Both the position numbers and the translations under genes were made by a program. Positions 29,537 through 37,090 of a DNA stretch of 37,090 bases are shown in pieces. Source of the stretch: Pyrinomonadaceae bacterium (GTDB lineage Bacteria > Acidobacteriota > Blastocatellia > Pyrinomonadales > Pyrinomonadaceae); contig JAJAZE010000260.1 in the NCBI GenBank assembly GCA_026785925.1, positions 1 to 37,090 on the forward strand, in the 5' to 3' direction. Every line of letters starts with the position of its first letter. Within the stretch, counting starts at the first letter, position 1. Below the pieces are notes generated by a model. The model saw nothing but the letters and a program-made list of their open reading frames with translations. It had not been told where the DNA came from and made no database searches.

Positions 29537-31918
29537 CTAATATTTCATCAACTCCGCCGCCGCTTTTTCAACGTCATCAATTTGCGGCAGAATGAAATCT
29601 TCGACTTGCGGCGCATAGGCGACGAACGTATCAATCGCCCCGACGCGGCGGACGGGCGCGTCCAGATATTCAAAAAGTTCATCTGAAATTCGCGCCGCGA
29701 TTTCCGCGCCGTAGCCGTAAGAAATCGGGTCTTCGTGCGCGACGATCACGCGGTTCGTCTTTTTCACCGATTCGGCGATGCGCTCCCAATCGTAGGGAAC
29801 GAGCGTTCGCAAATCTATCAGTTCCACCGAAATTCCCTGTTTTTCCAATCGTTTCGCCGCTTCAAAACTTCTTTGGACGAGTGCGCCGTAAGTTACGATG
29901 GTGATGTCCGTGCCTTCGCGGACGACTTTCGCTTTGCCGAACGGAATCAAGAATTCCGGCGACGGATATTGCGATTTGTTGTAAACTTGGCGATAAAGAT
30001 GTTTGTGTTCGAGAAACAAAACCGGATCGTCGCAGCGAATCGAAGTTCGCAGCAGTCCGTTTGCGTCAAGCGCATTTGACGGATAAACAATCATCAAACC
30101 GGGCGTGTGCGCGAACAAAGTCGTTCCCGATTGCGAGTGATAAACCGCGCCGCCTTTCAAATAACCGCCGACCGGAACGCGAATCACCATCGGGCATTTC
30201 GTGTCGCCGTCTGAACGCCAGCGCGTGACGGCGACTTCGTTTCTGATCTGGTGAAACGCCGGGAAAATGTAATCGAAAAATTGAATTTCGACGACCGGCT
30301 TGATGCCGCGCAAAGATAATCCGACGGCACGACCGATGATGTTGGCTTCGGCGAGCGGCGAGTTAAAAACCCGCGCCGAACCGAACTTTCTTTGCAGATT
30401 CGCCGTTACTTTGAACACGCCGCCTTTGCCTTTGACGGTTTCCAGATATTCCTCACGCGAGACATCGGCAACATCTTCGCCGAACACGACAATCGAGATG
30501 TCGCGCTCCATTTCCTCGTGCATACAACGGTTGATCAGGTCAACCATCGTTCCCGCGTTGCCGGACAATTCCGCGCCGTCTTCGGTGTCGAAATCTTTCG
30601 ATGTCGGGTCAACGTCCGGGGAAAACACGTTTCGATACGCGGTTTCGGGCGCGGGCTGCGGCGTTATCAAAGCGATGTCTGCCGCTTCGTTGATTTCCAA
30701 ATCAACTTCCTTTCGCAGCTTTTCCAACTCTTCCGACGACGCGATTCCCTCGGTCATTATAAATTCGGCGAAGGTTTTAATCGGATCAATCGCCGCGTCT
30801 TTTTGAAGTTCTTCCGCCGGGCGATAAAGTTTTTCGTCGTCCGACAGCGAATGCGAATACGGGCGCACGACTTTCGCGTGAACGAATGCCGCGCCTTTTC
30901 TCGCCCGGCAAAATTCAACGGCGCGAACGAATGTTTCGTAGCTTTCAATCGGATTCGTGCCGTCGCACTTTTGAATTAAAAGATTCGGAAAACCGGAAAC
31001 TAGTTTTGAAATGTCGCCGCCCGCCGTTCCGACTTCGACCGGCGTGGAAATCGCGTAACCGTTATCTTCGACGACGAAAATCACCGGCAATTTCAGATTG
31101 CAAGCCGTATTTAACGCTTCCCAAACTTCGCCTTCCGAAGTCGTGCCGTCGCCGATTGACATATAAACGACTTCATCGCCTCTAAAACCGGTGATTTTGT
31201 CCTGCAATTCGGTCAGCAAAGATGCGCGATACGACGCTTCCGCCGCGCCGACGGCGTGGAGTGCCTGCGTTCCCGTGCAGGAACTTTGCGACGGCACATT
31301 CAAATCTTTATGTCCCCAATGCGAAGGCATCTGCCGCCCGTGCGAGTTCGGATCGGCTTCCGCGCCGACTGCCGAAAACAACATTTCCTGCGCCGTCATT
31401 CCGAGTCCGAGCATCAGGGCGCGGTCACGATAATACGGAAAAAACCAATCGTAAGCGGGCTTCATCGCCTGTGCCGCCGCGACTAAAACCGCTTCGTGTC
31501 CCGCGCCGGAGATTTGGAAAAAGATTTTATTCTGACCTTTGAGCTGAATTTCTTTATCGTCAACGCGCCGCGATTGATACATCGTGCGATACATTTTGAC
31601 AAGCGTTTCCGCGCTCAAACCGGCGTAATTTTTCGTTGCTTTCGGAGCGGATTGTTTGCCGTTGGCTGCGTTCGGCTTTTTCGCTTTGACGGATGGGTTA
31701 GGTTTGACCGATTTGGCGGTTTTAATCACGGTTTCGGCTTCGCTAAAACCGTCGCCGAGCGTTCGATTTGCCGGTTCGACGATTTTTTCCGCGCTCTTTT
31801 TCGAGACGCTTTTCACGCTTTCGACTTTTTTCGTCGGAGTCTTTTTAGGATTGCTTTTGTTATCGCTTTTATTATTGATTTTCGCCGCATTTCCGGCTTT
31901 TTTGGTTGCTGTTGCCAT
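29537..31918 (-). CDS. 2-oxoacid dehydrogenase E1, alpha and beta subunits fused, Lys-rich N-terminal extension
   Basis: The product is 793 residues. Residues of about 1-95 are a low-complexity lysine/alanine/asparagine extension. Residues of about 97-430 are an E1-alpha domain with the thiamine-diphosphate motif ([16 protein letters not shown] ... FVVEDN). The E1-beta domain follows (about 455-793: [40 protein letters not shown] and [17 protein letters not shown]). It most resembles branched-chain or pyruvate-type E1 fusions of the Bkd/Pdh group. The decarboxylase works with E2 and E3, neither of which is in the window. AGGAAG precedes the start on the minus strand. The extension may serve as a flexible, DNA- or E2-binding tail. 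Confidence 0.94.
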   Translation of the reverse strand: MATATKKAGNAAKINNKSDNKSNPKKTPTKKVESVKSVSKKSAEKIVEPANRTLGDGFSEAETVIKTAKSVKPNPSVKAKKPNAANGKQSAPKATKNYAGLSAETLVKMYRTMYQSRRVDDKEIQLKGQNKIFFQISGAGHEAVLVAAAQAMKPAYDWFFPYYRDRALMLGLGMTAQEMLFSAVGAEADPNSHGRQMPSHWGHKDLNVPSQSSCTGTQALHAVGAAEASYRASLLTELQDKITGFRGDEVVYMSIGDGTTSEGEVWEALNTACNLKLPVIFVVEDNGYAISTPVEVGTAGGDISKLVSGFPNLLIQKCDGTNPIESYETFVRAVEFCRARKGAAFVHAKVVRPYSHSLSDDEKLYRPAEELQKDAAIDPIKTFAEFIMTEGIASSEELEKLRKEVDLEINEAADIALITPQPAPETAYRNVFSPDVDPTSKDFDTEDGAELSGNAGTMVDLINRCMHEEMERDISIVVFGEDVADVSREEYLETVKGKGGVFKVTANLQRKFGSARVFNSPLAEANIIGRAVGLSLRGIKPVVEIQFFDYIFPAFHQIRNEVAVTRWRSDGDTKCPMVIRVPVGGYLKGGAVYHSQSGTTLFAHTPGLMIVYPSNALDANGLLRTSIRCDDPVLFLEHKHLYRQVYNKSQYPSPEFLIPFGKAKVVREGTDITIVTYGALVQRSFEAAKRLEKQGISVELIDLRTLVPYDWERIAESVKKTNRVIVAHEDPISYGYGAEIAARISDELFEYLDAPVRRVGAIDTFVAYAPQVEDFILPQIDDVEKAAAELMKY

Positions 31919-32001
31919 TCTTAAAACTTCCTGCTAAATAAAATTTTGTTATAAACGAAAATTATTATCTTAACTTAAAACGCTTTTAAAGACGAAAAGA
32001 C

Positions 32002-32469
32002 TCAGGGCTTCAAAATCGAAATTTCGCGCATTTCCGCCGTTTTCCACATCTGCAAAACGTAGAAATCTTCGCCTTCCCAATCGTCTTTGACGGTTTCGAG
32101 ATTGCCGTAAAGTATGCGAACGCGATAAGTTGCTGGTTCGATTGGGATTCGCGCCGCATCCGGCGGATATTCCGTGCAACCGGAAATTATCATTTTGTCG
32201 GATTTCACCTGCAAACTGCATTCGTTGACACGACTGTATTTTTCGAGTTCCAAAACAGGTTCGGAATCGTGAAGTTCGACGCTGACGGGAACGGTTTCAT
32301 AACGCGCCGTGCCGACGGCGATTAAGCCTTCGCCAACACCTAACATTCGATTGTGCGCCGTTCCTTCCAAATCCCAAACTTTATCGGTTTCGTGCGGCGA
32401 ATTTTCATCTTCCAGATAAAACTGGTGATAATCGGCGTAAATCTGAAATTCGTATTTGCTAATCGGCAT
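32002..32469 (-). CDS. Hypothetical protein, partner of the TPR gene
   Basis: The product is 155 residues with an aromatic N-terminus (PISKYEFQIYADYHQFYLED) and a beta-rich body (GEGLIAVGTARYETVPVSVE, SLQVKSDKMIISGCTEYP, ATYRVRILYGNLETV). It begins 11 bases inside the TPR gene and is therefore translationally coupled to it. No signal peptide. I do not recognise the family; the fold could be a small beta-sandwich. Confidence 0.75.
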   Translation of the reverse strand: MPISKYEFQIYADYHQFYLEDENSPHETDKVWDLEGTAHNRMLGVGEGLIAVGTARYETVPVSVELHDSEPVLELEKYSRVNECSLQVKSDKMIISGCTEYPPDAARIPIEPATYRVRILYGNLETVKDDWEGEDFYVLQMWKTAEMREISILKP

Positions 32470-32776
32470 AGTCCAAATCGAGCGTCATTTGATAATCGTG
32501 CGCCATCGTCGGATGCCCGTGCGCTATCGAAACTTCGATGCCTTTTTCATAAATCGTCTTAGCCTTTTCGCGCATTCCGGTCTGCTCGTAAGCCTTTGCC
32601 AGCATTCCATAAGCGTTGCCTTCGTCGTCCGCTTTTGAAAGATATTCTTCGAGCGTCGCAATCGTATTTTGCCAATCGCTGATTTTTTGATATTCGTTCG
32701 CCAACCCGAACAAAACCATTGTGTTGTCCGCGTCTGCTTCAATCATTTGTTTGAAAACTTTGATTCTGTTCTGCAT
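32459..32776 (-). CDS. Tetratricopeptide-repeat protein
   Basis: The product is 105 residues, with about three TPR helical pairs: MIEADADNTMVLFGLANEYQ, DWQNTIATLEEYLSKADDEG and NAYGMLAKAYEQTGMREKAK with TIYEKGIEVS. It is soluble with no signal peptide. Its 3' end overlaps the hypothetical gene 32002-32469. TPR proteins mediate protein-protein contacts; the partner is probably the next gene product. Confidence 0.85.
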   Translation of the reverse strand: MQNRIKVFKQMIEADADNTMVLFGLANEYQKISDWQNTIATLEEYLSKADDEGNAYGMLAKAYEQTGMREKAKTIYEKGIEVSIAHGHPTMAHDYQMTLDLDYAD

Positions 32777-32861
32777 AATTCAAATTAACATTTCGCTACT
32801 TTTTCAACAAACAAATGACAACTTTTCAGGTCAAAACCGAATCTCTTTGGCGGTGAACATT

Positions 32862-33350
32862 ATGCGTCATAAAACAATTTCTACATTCTTGATGCTGCTG
32901 CTTTTCGGAATTATCGCCAATGCTCAAAACGGCTACCAATCGGCAAAGGAAAAAGTTAAAATCGGCGGAAAACAGATCGTCGTCAAAAGCAATGTTTATC
33001 TGAATTTGATGCCGCAGGTCAGCGGTGACAAACCGACCGAAAAACCCGATTGCTCAAAATCCGGTGCGCTGATTGCGCCCGTGACAATCGAAACTGCGAA
33101 CGGTTCAAAATTACCGTCAGGCATCGAAATTAAGCGAATTTGGATAAAAAATAGCGGCGTTTGGCAGCAAATTCAATTTAATAAAGACGAAATCAATATT
33201 AAAGCAAATTCGATTTATTCGGTCGCCCGCGATTGTCCGAAAAATGAAATCAAACCGGAAAAGGAAACAATCATTGCGGTCGAATTTAATTATAAGGGTA
33301 AGAGTTTTTTTGTCCGTTCGAGCCAGACGAAGTTGGAGGCTGCTTATTAA
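32862..33350 (+). CDS. Small secreted hypothetical protein
   Basis: ATG 32862 begins a signal peptide (MRHKTISTFLMLLLFGIIAN, cleavage after NAQ). GGTGAAC at 32853-32859 acts as ribosome binding site, and the 13 bases GGTGAACATTATG also occur before hppD. The mature part of about 140 residues is beta-rich, lysine-containing (KVKIGGKQIVVKSNVYLNLM; TVEFN-like FNYKGKSFFVRSSQTKLEAA). Unknown family; I reject the longer in-frame ORF from 32721 because it overlaps the divergent TPR gene and has no start signal. Confidence 0.8.
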   Translation: MRHKTISTFLMLLLFGIIANAQNGYQSAKEKVKIGGKQIVVKSNVYLNLMPQVSGDKPTEKPDCSKSGALIAPVTIETANGSKLPSGIEIKRIWIKNSGVWQQIQFNKDEINIKANSIYSVARDCPKNEIKPEKETIIAVEFNYKGKSFFVRSSQTKLEAAY

Positions 33351-33353
33351 CTT

Positions 33354-33399
33354 GCCTGACGCAAAATGTTCGTTTTATTTCTAAATAACTTCGTCAGGC
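33354..33399 (+). terminator. Possible terminator or hairpin after the secreted protein
   Basis: GCCTGACG (33354-33361) and CGTCAGGC (33392-33399) are perfect arms with a long AT-rich loop. The following bases are ATTT, not a strong T run, so the call is weak. Confidence 0.4.
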
Positions 33400-33493
33400 G
33401 ATTTAGCAAATTAAAGTTAAAATCAGAATATGATGAGAGAAAGTGTCAATCTACCGACGCTGATTTTTATCGTCATTTCCCACAAATAAAATC

Positions 33494-33563
33494 AGCCGTG
33501 AACTACCCAAATAACACAAAATAGAAGCAATGAGATATTCGTGGTTTTGTCTAATTCACGGCT
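33494..33563. repeat. Inverted repeat AGCCGTGAA ... TTCACGGCT upstream of acyl-CoA dehydrogenase end
   Basis: Perfect nine-base arms at 33494-33502 and 33555-33563. The interior has GTGGTTTTGTC-type words. It lies just beyond the stop of the acyl-CoA dehydrogenase (33572) and may act as its 3' structure. Confidence 0.6.
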
Positions 33564-33571
33564 AAAAAATC

Positions 33572-34753
33572 TTATTTCCCGCTCATAATTAACTTCGCAA
33601 TCGTCGCTAACTGCATATTGGTCGTCCCTTCGTAAATTGCGCCGATTTTGGAATCGCGCCAGAATTTTTCGACCGGATAATCTTTGACGTAACCGTAACC
33701 GCCGAAAAGCTCGATGGCTTTGGACGAGATTTTCTCCGCCACACGCGACGAATAAACTTTCGCCATCGCCGCTTCTTTCAAAAACGGTTTGCCCGCGTCT
33801 TTCAAACGCGCCGCGTTGTAGACCATCAAACGCGCGGCTTCGAGTTCAATCGCCATTTCCGCGAGTTGGAACTGAACGGCTTGGAAATCATTGATTTTTT
33901 TGCCGAATTGCTCGCGTTCGTTCGTGTAATTTAAAGCTGCGTCGAATGCGCCCTGCGCGATGCCGACCATTTGCGCGCCGATGCCGATTCTGCCTTCGTT
34001 GAGAGTTTCGATGGAAACTTTGTAGCCTTTGCCGACTTCGCCCAAGACGTTTTCTTTCGGAACCCGGCAATTATCTAAAATCAATTCGGTCGTCGAACTG
34101 GCGCGAATGCCGAGTTTGTCTTCTTTCTTGCCGACGGAAAAGCCTTCAAAACTCTTTTCGACGATAAATGCGGTGATTCCTTTATAACCTTGTTCAGCGT
34201 CAATGGTCGCAAAAATGATAAAAATTTCAGCTTCGTTGCCGTTCGTAATCCAGAGTTTCTGCCCCGAAATTTCCCAATAATCGCCTTTGTCCACCGCTTT
34301 GGTTTTGAGCGCGAAAGCGTCCGAACCGCTGCCGGCTTCCGATAGAGCATACGCGCCGACTTTCGATTCCGCCATTTGCGGCAGATATTTACTCTTCAAA
34401 TCACTGCTTCCCCAGCGAATAATCGCGTTCGTTACCAGAGTATTCTGCACGTCCACGAAAACCGAAGTCGAAGCGTCCACCCGCGCTAATTCTTCAATCG
34501 CCAGAATCGCGTTGAAAAACGTCGAACCCGCGCCGCCGTATTCTTCCGGCGTTTCAATCGCCATCAGACCCAAATCGAAACACTGCTTAATCAAATCTTT
34601 GTCTAACTTCGCTTCGTGTTCCATCTTCTCGACGCGCGGGCGCACTTCGCCCATCGCAAATTCGCGCACGGACGCGCGGAAAAGTTCTTCTTCTTCGGAA
34701 AGTGTGGTCAAAGCCTGACTGATTTGTTCGCGTTCTAAAGCCGCTGCATTCAT
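33572..34753 (-). CDS. Acyl-CoA dehydrogenase (short-chain, butyryl-type)
   Basis: This FAD enzyme introduces the 2,3-double bond in acyl-CoA. The product is 393 residues from ATG 34753, preceded by AAGGA on the minus strand; the longer in-frame start at 34831 has no such site. Conserved blocks are ALSEAGSGSDAFALKTKAVD (FAD/substrate), WITNGNEAEIFIIFATID, REQFGKKINDFQAVQFQLAE, and the catalytic-base region AIYEGTTNMQLATIAKLI. It probably works in fatty-acid or branched-chain amino-acid breakdown, which fits the E1 fusion upstream, though the two are not adjacent. Divergent from the gene at 34839. Confidence 0.95.
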   Translation of the reverse strand: MNAAALEREQISQALTTLSEEEELFRASVREFAMGEVRPRVEKMEHEAKLDKDLIKQCFDLGLMAIETPEEYGGAGSTFFNAILAIEELARVDASTSVFVDVQNTLVTNAIIRWGSSDLKSKYLPQMAESKVGAYALSEAGSGSDAFALKTKAVDKGDYWEISGQKLWITNGNEAEIFIIFATIDAEQGYKGITAFIVEKSFEGFSVGKKEDKLGIRASSTTELILDNCRVPKENVLGEVGKGYKVSIETLNEGRIGIGAQMVGIAQGAFDAALNYTNEREQFGKKINDFQAVQFQLAEMAIELEAARLMVYNAARLKDAGKPFLKEAAMAKVYSSRVAEKISSKAIELFGGYGYVKDYPVEKFWRDSKIGAIYEGTTNMQLATIAKLIMSGK

Positions 34754-34838
34754 ATTAAAAATTCCTTTAGTTTTGTAATTAAAAGTTAATGTTTTAACAT
34801 CATCATAATAAACACGAGACGCAAAAGGCAAAGAGCAA

Positions 34839-35933
34839 GTGAAGCACGAATCAAAAATCCCGACCGCGAACGCTAACCCTCAAAATTCAAAAAAAATAAA
34901 GCATCTCAAACGCCTGAAAATTTTCGGCGCGGTGTTGACCGTTTTGGGAATCGCGCTGTTTGGTTATTTTATTTATGCGGTCGGTGTGCGGGAAATTCTC
35001 AGCGGCATCGGGCGCATCGGTTTCGGCGGATTCGCGCTGATTCTGCTGCTTTATTTTTTGCGAATCGCCTGCCGCGCCACGTCCTGGAAACTGTCGGTCA
35101 ACGAACCTTATAAATTAGGTTTTTTCGACACTTTGCCCGCCGTTATAATCGGCGAAGCGTTAAGCAGTTTGATTCCTCTGGGCATTTTAATCAGCGGCAC
35201 GTCGAAAGCCGTCGCTGTCCGCAGCCGCGTTCCGATGGTCGTCGGACTGGCTTCGGTGGCGACCGAAAATCTTTTTTACTCGCTGGTCACGGGACTTTTT
35301 ATCATCTTCGGGGCGATTGCCTTTCTGCGAAATTTCGAGCTTGAGGAAAGTTGGATTATCACGATTGACGTTTTGATTGGGGTAATTTTCGCGCTGATTG
35401 TTTTCGCGCTGCTGGCAATCGTTCGCAGTTGGCATCTGATTAGTTCGTTCTGCGAATGGCTTTACAACCGACACATCGGACGCGGAATTTTAGAAAACGG
35501 ACGCTCGCAAGCCCGCCGCTTTGAAAATTTAATTTTCGGATTCTACCGAACTTATCCGCGCCGCTTTCTGCCGATTTTTCTCATTCAAATAGTTTTTCAC
35601 TCGCTCGGAGTGCTGGAAGTTTTTTTCGTTCTGAGTCGTCTCAGCGAAGCCGTTCCGACCTTGAACAGCGCGTTCCTGCTCGAATCGGTCAGCCGCCTGA
35701 TTACGATTGTCTTTAAACTCGTGCCTTTTTTAGTCGGCGTTGACGAAGCCGGAGCGCAGTTCGTCGCCGAAACGCTCGCGCTCGGCGCTGGTGTCGGCGT
35801 AACTTTGGCGATTATCCGCAAAGGCAGAATTTTATTCTGGACGGCGGTCGGAATGATTTTAATCGTGCGGCGCGAGATTTCGCTGATGGAAATTTTGCAG
35901 CAGCGCGGAGGAGAAGTCGGTGGTCGGCAGTAG
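34839..35933 (+). CDS. Lysylphosphatidylglycerol synthase TM-like / UPF0104 membrane protein
   Basis: The product is 364 residues from GTG 34839. It has about eight hydrophobic segments and conserved features of the flippase-like family: VGVREILSGIGRIGFGGFAL, LLYFLRIACRATSWKL, GEALSSLIPLGILISGTSKA and GVDEAGAQFVAETLALGAG. Such proteins may move lipids across the membrane; the catalytic domain of MprF is absent. The C-terminal RGGEVGGRQ and stop codon are encoded by a tandem word repeat. A divergent promoter region of 85 bases separates it from the acyl-CoA dehydrogenase. Confidence 0.88.
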   Translation: MKHESKIPTANANPQNSKKIKHLKRLKIFGAVLTVLGIALFGYFIYAVGVREILSGIGRIGFGGFALILLLYFLRIACRATSWKLSVNEPYKLGFFDTLPAVIIGEALSSLIPLGILISGTSKAVAVRSRVPMVVGLASVATENLFYSLVTGLFIIFGAIAFLRNFELEESWIITIDVLIGVIFALIVFALLAIVRSWHLISSFCEWLYNRHIGRGILENGRSQARRFENLIFGFYRTYPRRFLPIFLIQIVFHSLGVLEVFFVLSRLSEAVPTLNSAFLLESVSRLITIVFKLVPFLVGVDEAGAQFVAETLALGAGVGVTLAIIRKGRILFWTAVGMILIVRREISLMEILQQRGGEVGGRQ

Positions 35934-36029
35934 CAGGCGGCAGTAGCGGTCGGCAGTAGCAGGCGGCAGTAACAGGCGGCAATCCCCTTCCCGACCGACT
36001 GCAGCCTGCCACTGCCGACTGCCGACTTT
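35915..36029. repeat. CTGCCGA-type word repeat, inverted
   Basis: The left part (35915-35981) has tandem GTCGGCAGTAGC, AGGCGGCAGTAGCG, GTCGGCAGTAGC and AGGCGGC units; the right part (35991-36029) carries the inverse words (CTGCCACTGCCGACTGCCGA). It ends the flippase-like gene, giving its TAG stop, and fills the gap to ribH. Confidence 0.85.
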
Positions 36030-36129
36030 TCCGCGTTGCCGCCGACTGTGACTGTTTTTCCCTTGTCACCAAACGACGCGGCGTTTATAATGACCAATGA
36101 CCGTTACGCCGCAATTGAAGGAGAAAATT

Positions 36130-36645
36130 TTGCAACCAAAAGTTCATCAGGGACTGTTGACCGCCGCCGGATTTCGCTTTGCGATTGTCGCGGCACGGTG
36201 GAATGATTTTTTGACATCGAAGCTGACCGAAGGCGCGATTGACGCTCTAGAACGGCTCGGCGCGGACGAAAACGCGGTGGAAATCTTCAAAATTCCGGGC
36301 GCGTTCGAGATTCCGCTGGCGGCGCAGAGAGTCGCGCAGAGCGGAAAATTTGACGCGGTAATTTGTATCGGAGTCGTCATTCGCGGCGAAACTCCGCATT
36401 TCGATTTTGTCGCGGGTGAAGCCGCCAAAGGTGTCACGAATGCGTCGCTGCAAACCGGCATTCCGGTTCTTTTCGCCGTCGTGACGACCGACACGCTGGA
36501 GCAGGCGATTAATCGCGCCGGTGTCAAAGCCGGCAATAAAGGTTTTGAAGCGGCGATGGCGGCGGTCGAATTGGTAAATTTGTATCGGACAATGGACGGC
36601 GGCGAACACGGCAAGCGGGAAAAAGTTTTTCCGCACGTCGTCTAA
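36130..36645 (+). CDS. ribH: 6,7-dimethyl-8-ribityllumazine synthase
   Basis: It condenses 5-amino-6-ribitylaminouracil and dihydroxybutanone phosphate, the penultimate step of riboflavin synthesis. I prefer TTG 36130 as the start: AAGGAG sits at 36118-36123 with ideal spacing, and the product of 171 residues then begins [10 protein letters not shown] close to the domain. ATG 36097 in frame has no ribosome binding site and gives 182 residues. Conserved parts are [60 protein letters not shown] (catalytic H in TPHFDF) and [12 protein letters not shown]. nusB follows 18 bases after its stop, a common ribH-nusB arrangement. Confidence 0.97.
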   Translation: MQPKVHQGLLTAAGFRFAIVAARWNDFLTSKLTEGAIDALERLGADENAVEIFKIPGAFEIPLAAQRVAQSGKFDAVICIGVVIRGETPHFDFVAGEAAKGVTNASLQTGIPVLFAVVTTDTLEQAINRAGVKAGNKGFEAAMAAVELVNLYRTMDGGEHGKREKVFPHVV

Positions 36646-36663
36646 AGCAGTCGAGTAAGTATT

Positions 36664-37090
36664 ATGGGAACCAGACGTAAAGCGCGTGAATGCGCTTTGC
36701 AAATGTTATTTGCAGCCGATGCTGCTAAAACGCTGCCAGGCGTTTTGACAGCTAATTATTGGAACGAACTCGGCGAACCGACGACGGATGCGGCGACGCG
36801 CGATTTCTCCGTTCAATTAGCCGTCGGGACTCTGCGCGAGATTGAAAAGACCGACGCGACGATTCGCACCCGCGCCGAACACTGGCGCATTGAGCGAATG
36901 GCGATTGTTGACCGCAATGTTTTGCGTTTGGCGGTTTATGAATTTCTGTTCACCGACACGCCGCACACCGTCGTTATCAACGAAGCGTTGGAAATCGCCC
37001 GCCGCTTTTCCACTTTTGAAGCCACGCAGTTTATCAACGGCATTCTGGATGCCATCAAACACGATTTGGAAAAAAATCTCGACCCGGAGA
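36664..37090 (+). CDS. nusB: Transcription antitermination factor NusB (3' end outside window)
   Basis: The frame is open from ATG 36664 to the window edge, giving 142 residues. MGTRRKARECALQMLFAADA is the family N-terminus, and IERMAIVDRNVLRLAVYEFL, TPHTVVINEALEIARRFST and FINGILDAIKHDLEK the conserved C-terminal helices. NusB binds boxA RNA with S10 in rRNA antitermination. The C-terminal end is lacking only because the window stops. Confidence 0.95.
   Translation, partial: MGTRRKARECALQMLFAADAAKTLPGVLTANYWNELGEPTTDAATRDFSVQLAVGTLREIEKTDATIRTRAEHWRIERMAIVDRNVLRLAVYEFLFTDTPHTVVINEALEIARRFSTFEATQFINGILDAIKHDLEKNLDPE

Noticed and set aside
30300-30979. Plus-strand ORFs of 168 and 195 codons opposite the E1 fusion
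   Set aside because: Antisense to conserved E1 sequence; composition is the reverse complement of coding bias only.
35915-36029. Replication-origin or iteron array
   Set aside because: The units lie partly in a coding region, lack DnaA boxes and have no replication gene nearby; they match the other word repeats.

Overview
The window is a 37 kb piece of bacterial chromosome of moderate GC, with dense Gram-negative-type gene content. The mix points to an environmental lineage, most likely Acidobacteriota of the Blastocatellia/Pyrinomonadaceae type. The signs are a bacillithiol glycosyltransferase (BshA), a fused E1 alpha/beta 2-oxoacid dehydrogenase, a large PIG-L deacetylase, DUF4126, Uma2 and DUF5678 proteins, and many short-word intergenic repeats. 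This assignment is inference; there is no rRNA or tRNA gene in the window, and both ends cut through genes.

Layout. (1) 1-5636, plus strand: a tyrosine/homogentisate catabolic pair, hppD (2007-3116) and hmgA (4332-5636), broken up by small accessory cassettes. These are a DUF5678 protein with an aspartic-protease-like gene (397-1204), a RelE/HigB-HigA toxin-antitoxin pair (1351-1981), an orphan gene (3118-3474), and an unknown gene with a HEPN protein (3539-4335). Upstream of the intact hppD start lie two truncated copies of its first codons (349-381 and 1226-1333). A decayed copy of the hmgA start lies at 3474-3542. Cassettes therefore appear to have been inserted exactly at start codons, with the host gene regenerated downstream each time. 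This is the most unusual feature of the window.

(2) 5645-23240, minus strand: PIG-L deacetylase, Uma2 nuclease, amino-acid permease, BshA, a secreted unknown protein, MsrA, a broken DinB-like gene, a secreted PEP-synthase-like protein with swapped domain order, two small coiled-coil proteins, a frameshifted beta-carbonic anhydrase, a GT1 glycosyltransferase, small membrane proteins, and a histidine kinase/NtrC-type regulator pair. Two MITE-like elements (17333-17576 and 20089-20283) share the terminal inverted repeat CTGATGTTACGCA. Both are built almost entirely of nested hairpins with three-base loops.

(3) 23515-29450, plus strand: a penicillin-binding transpeptidase, a secreted or lipid-anchored repeat-tailed protein, RNase III, signal peptidase I and pseudouridine-5'-phosphate glycosidase. 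(4) 29537-34753: E1 fusion, a TPR protein with an unknown partner, a small secreted protein and an acyl-CoA dehydrogenase. (5) 34839-37090, plus strand: a flippase-like membrane protein, ribH and the start of nusB.

A second theme is a set of short tandem-word repeats, mostly with 7-base units and mostly arranged as inverted pairs, with a different word at each site (8276, 10426, 17587, 18098, 28489, 35915; a 9-base version at 21677). Several run into genes and supply a signal peptide, an internal loop, or stop codons. Frame breaks at homopolymers (six A at 985-990, four C at 17149-17152) may be real decay or assembly errors and need read-level checking.
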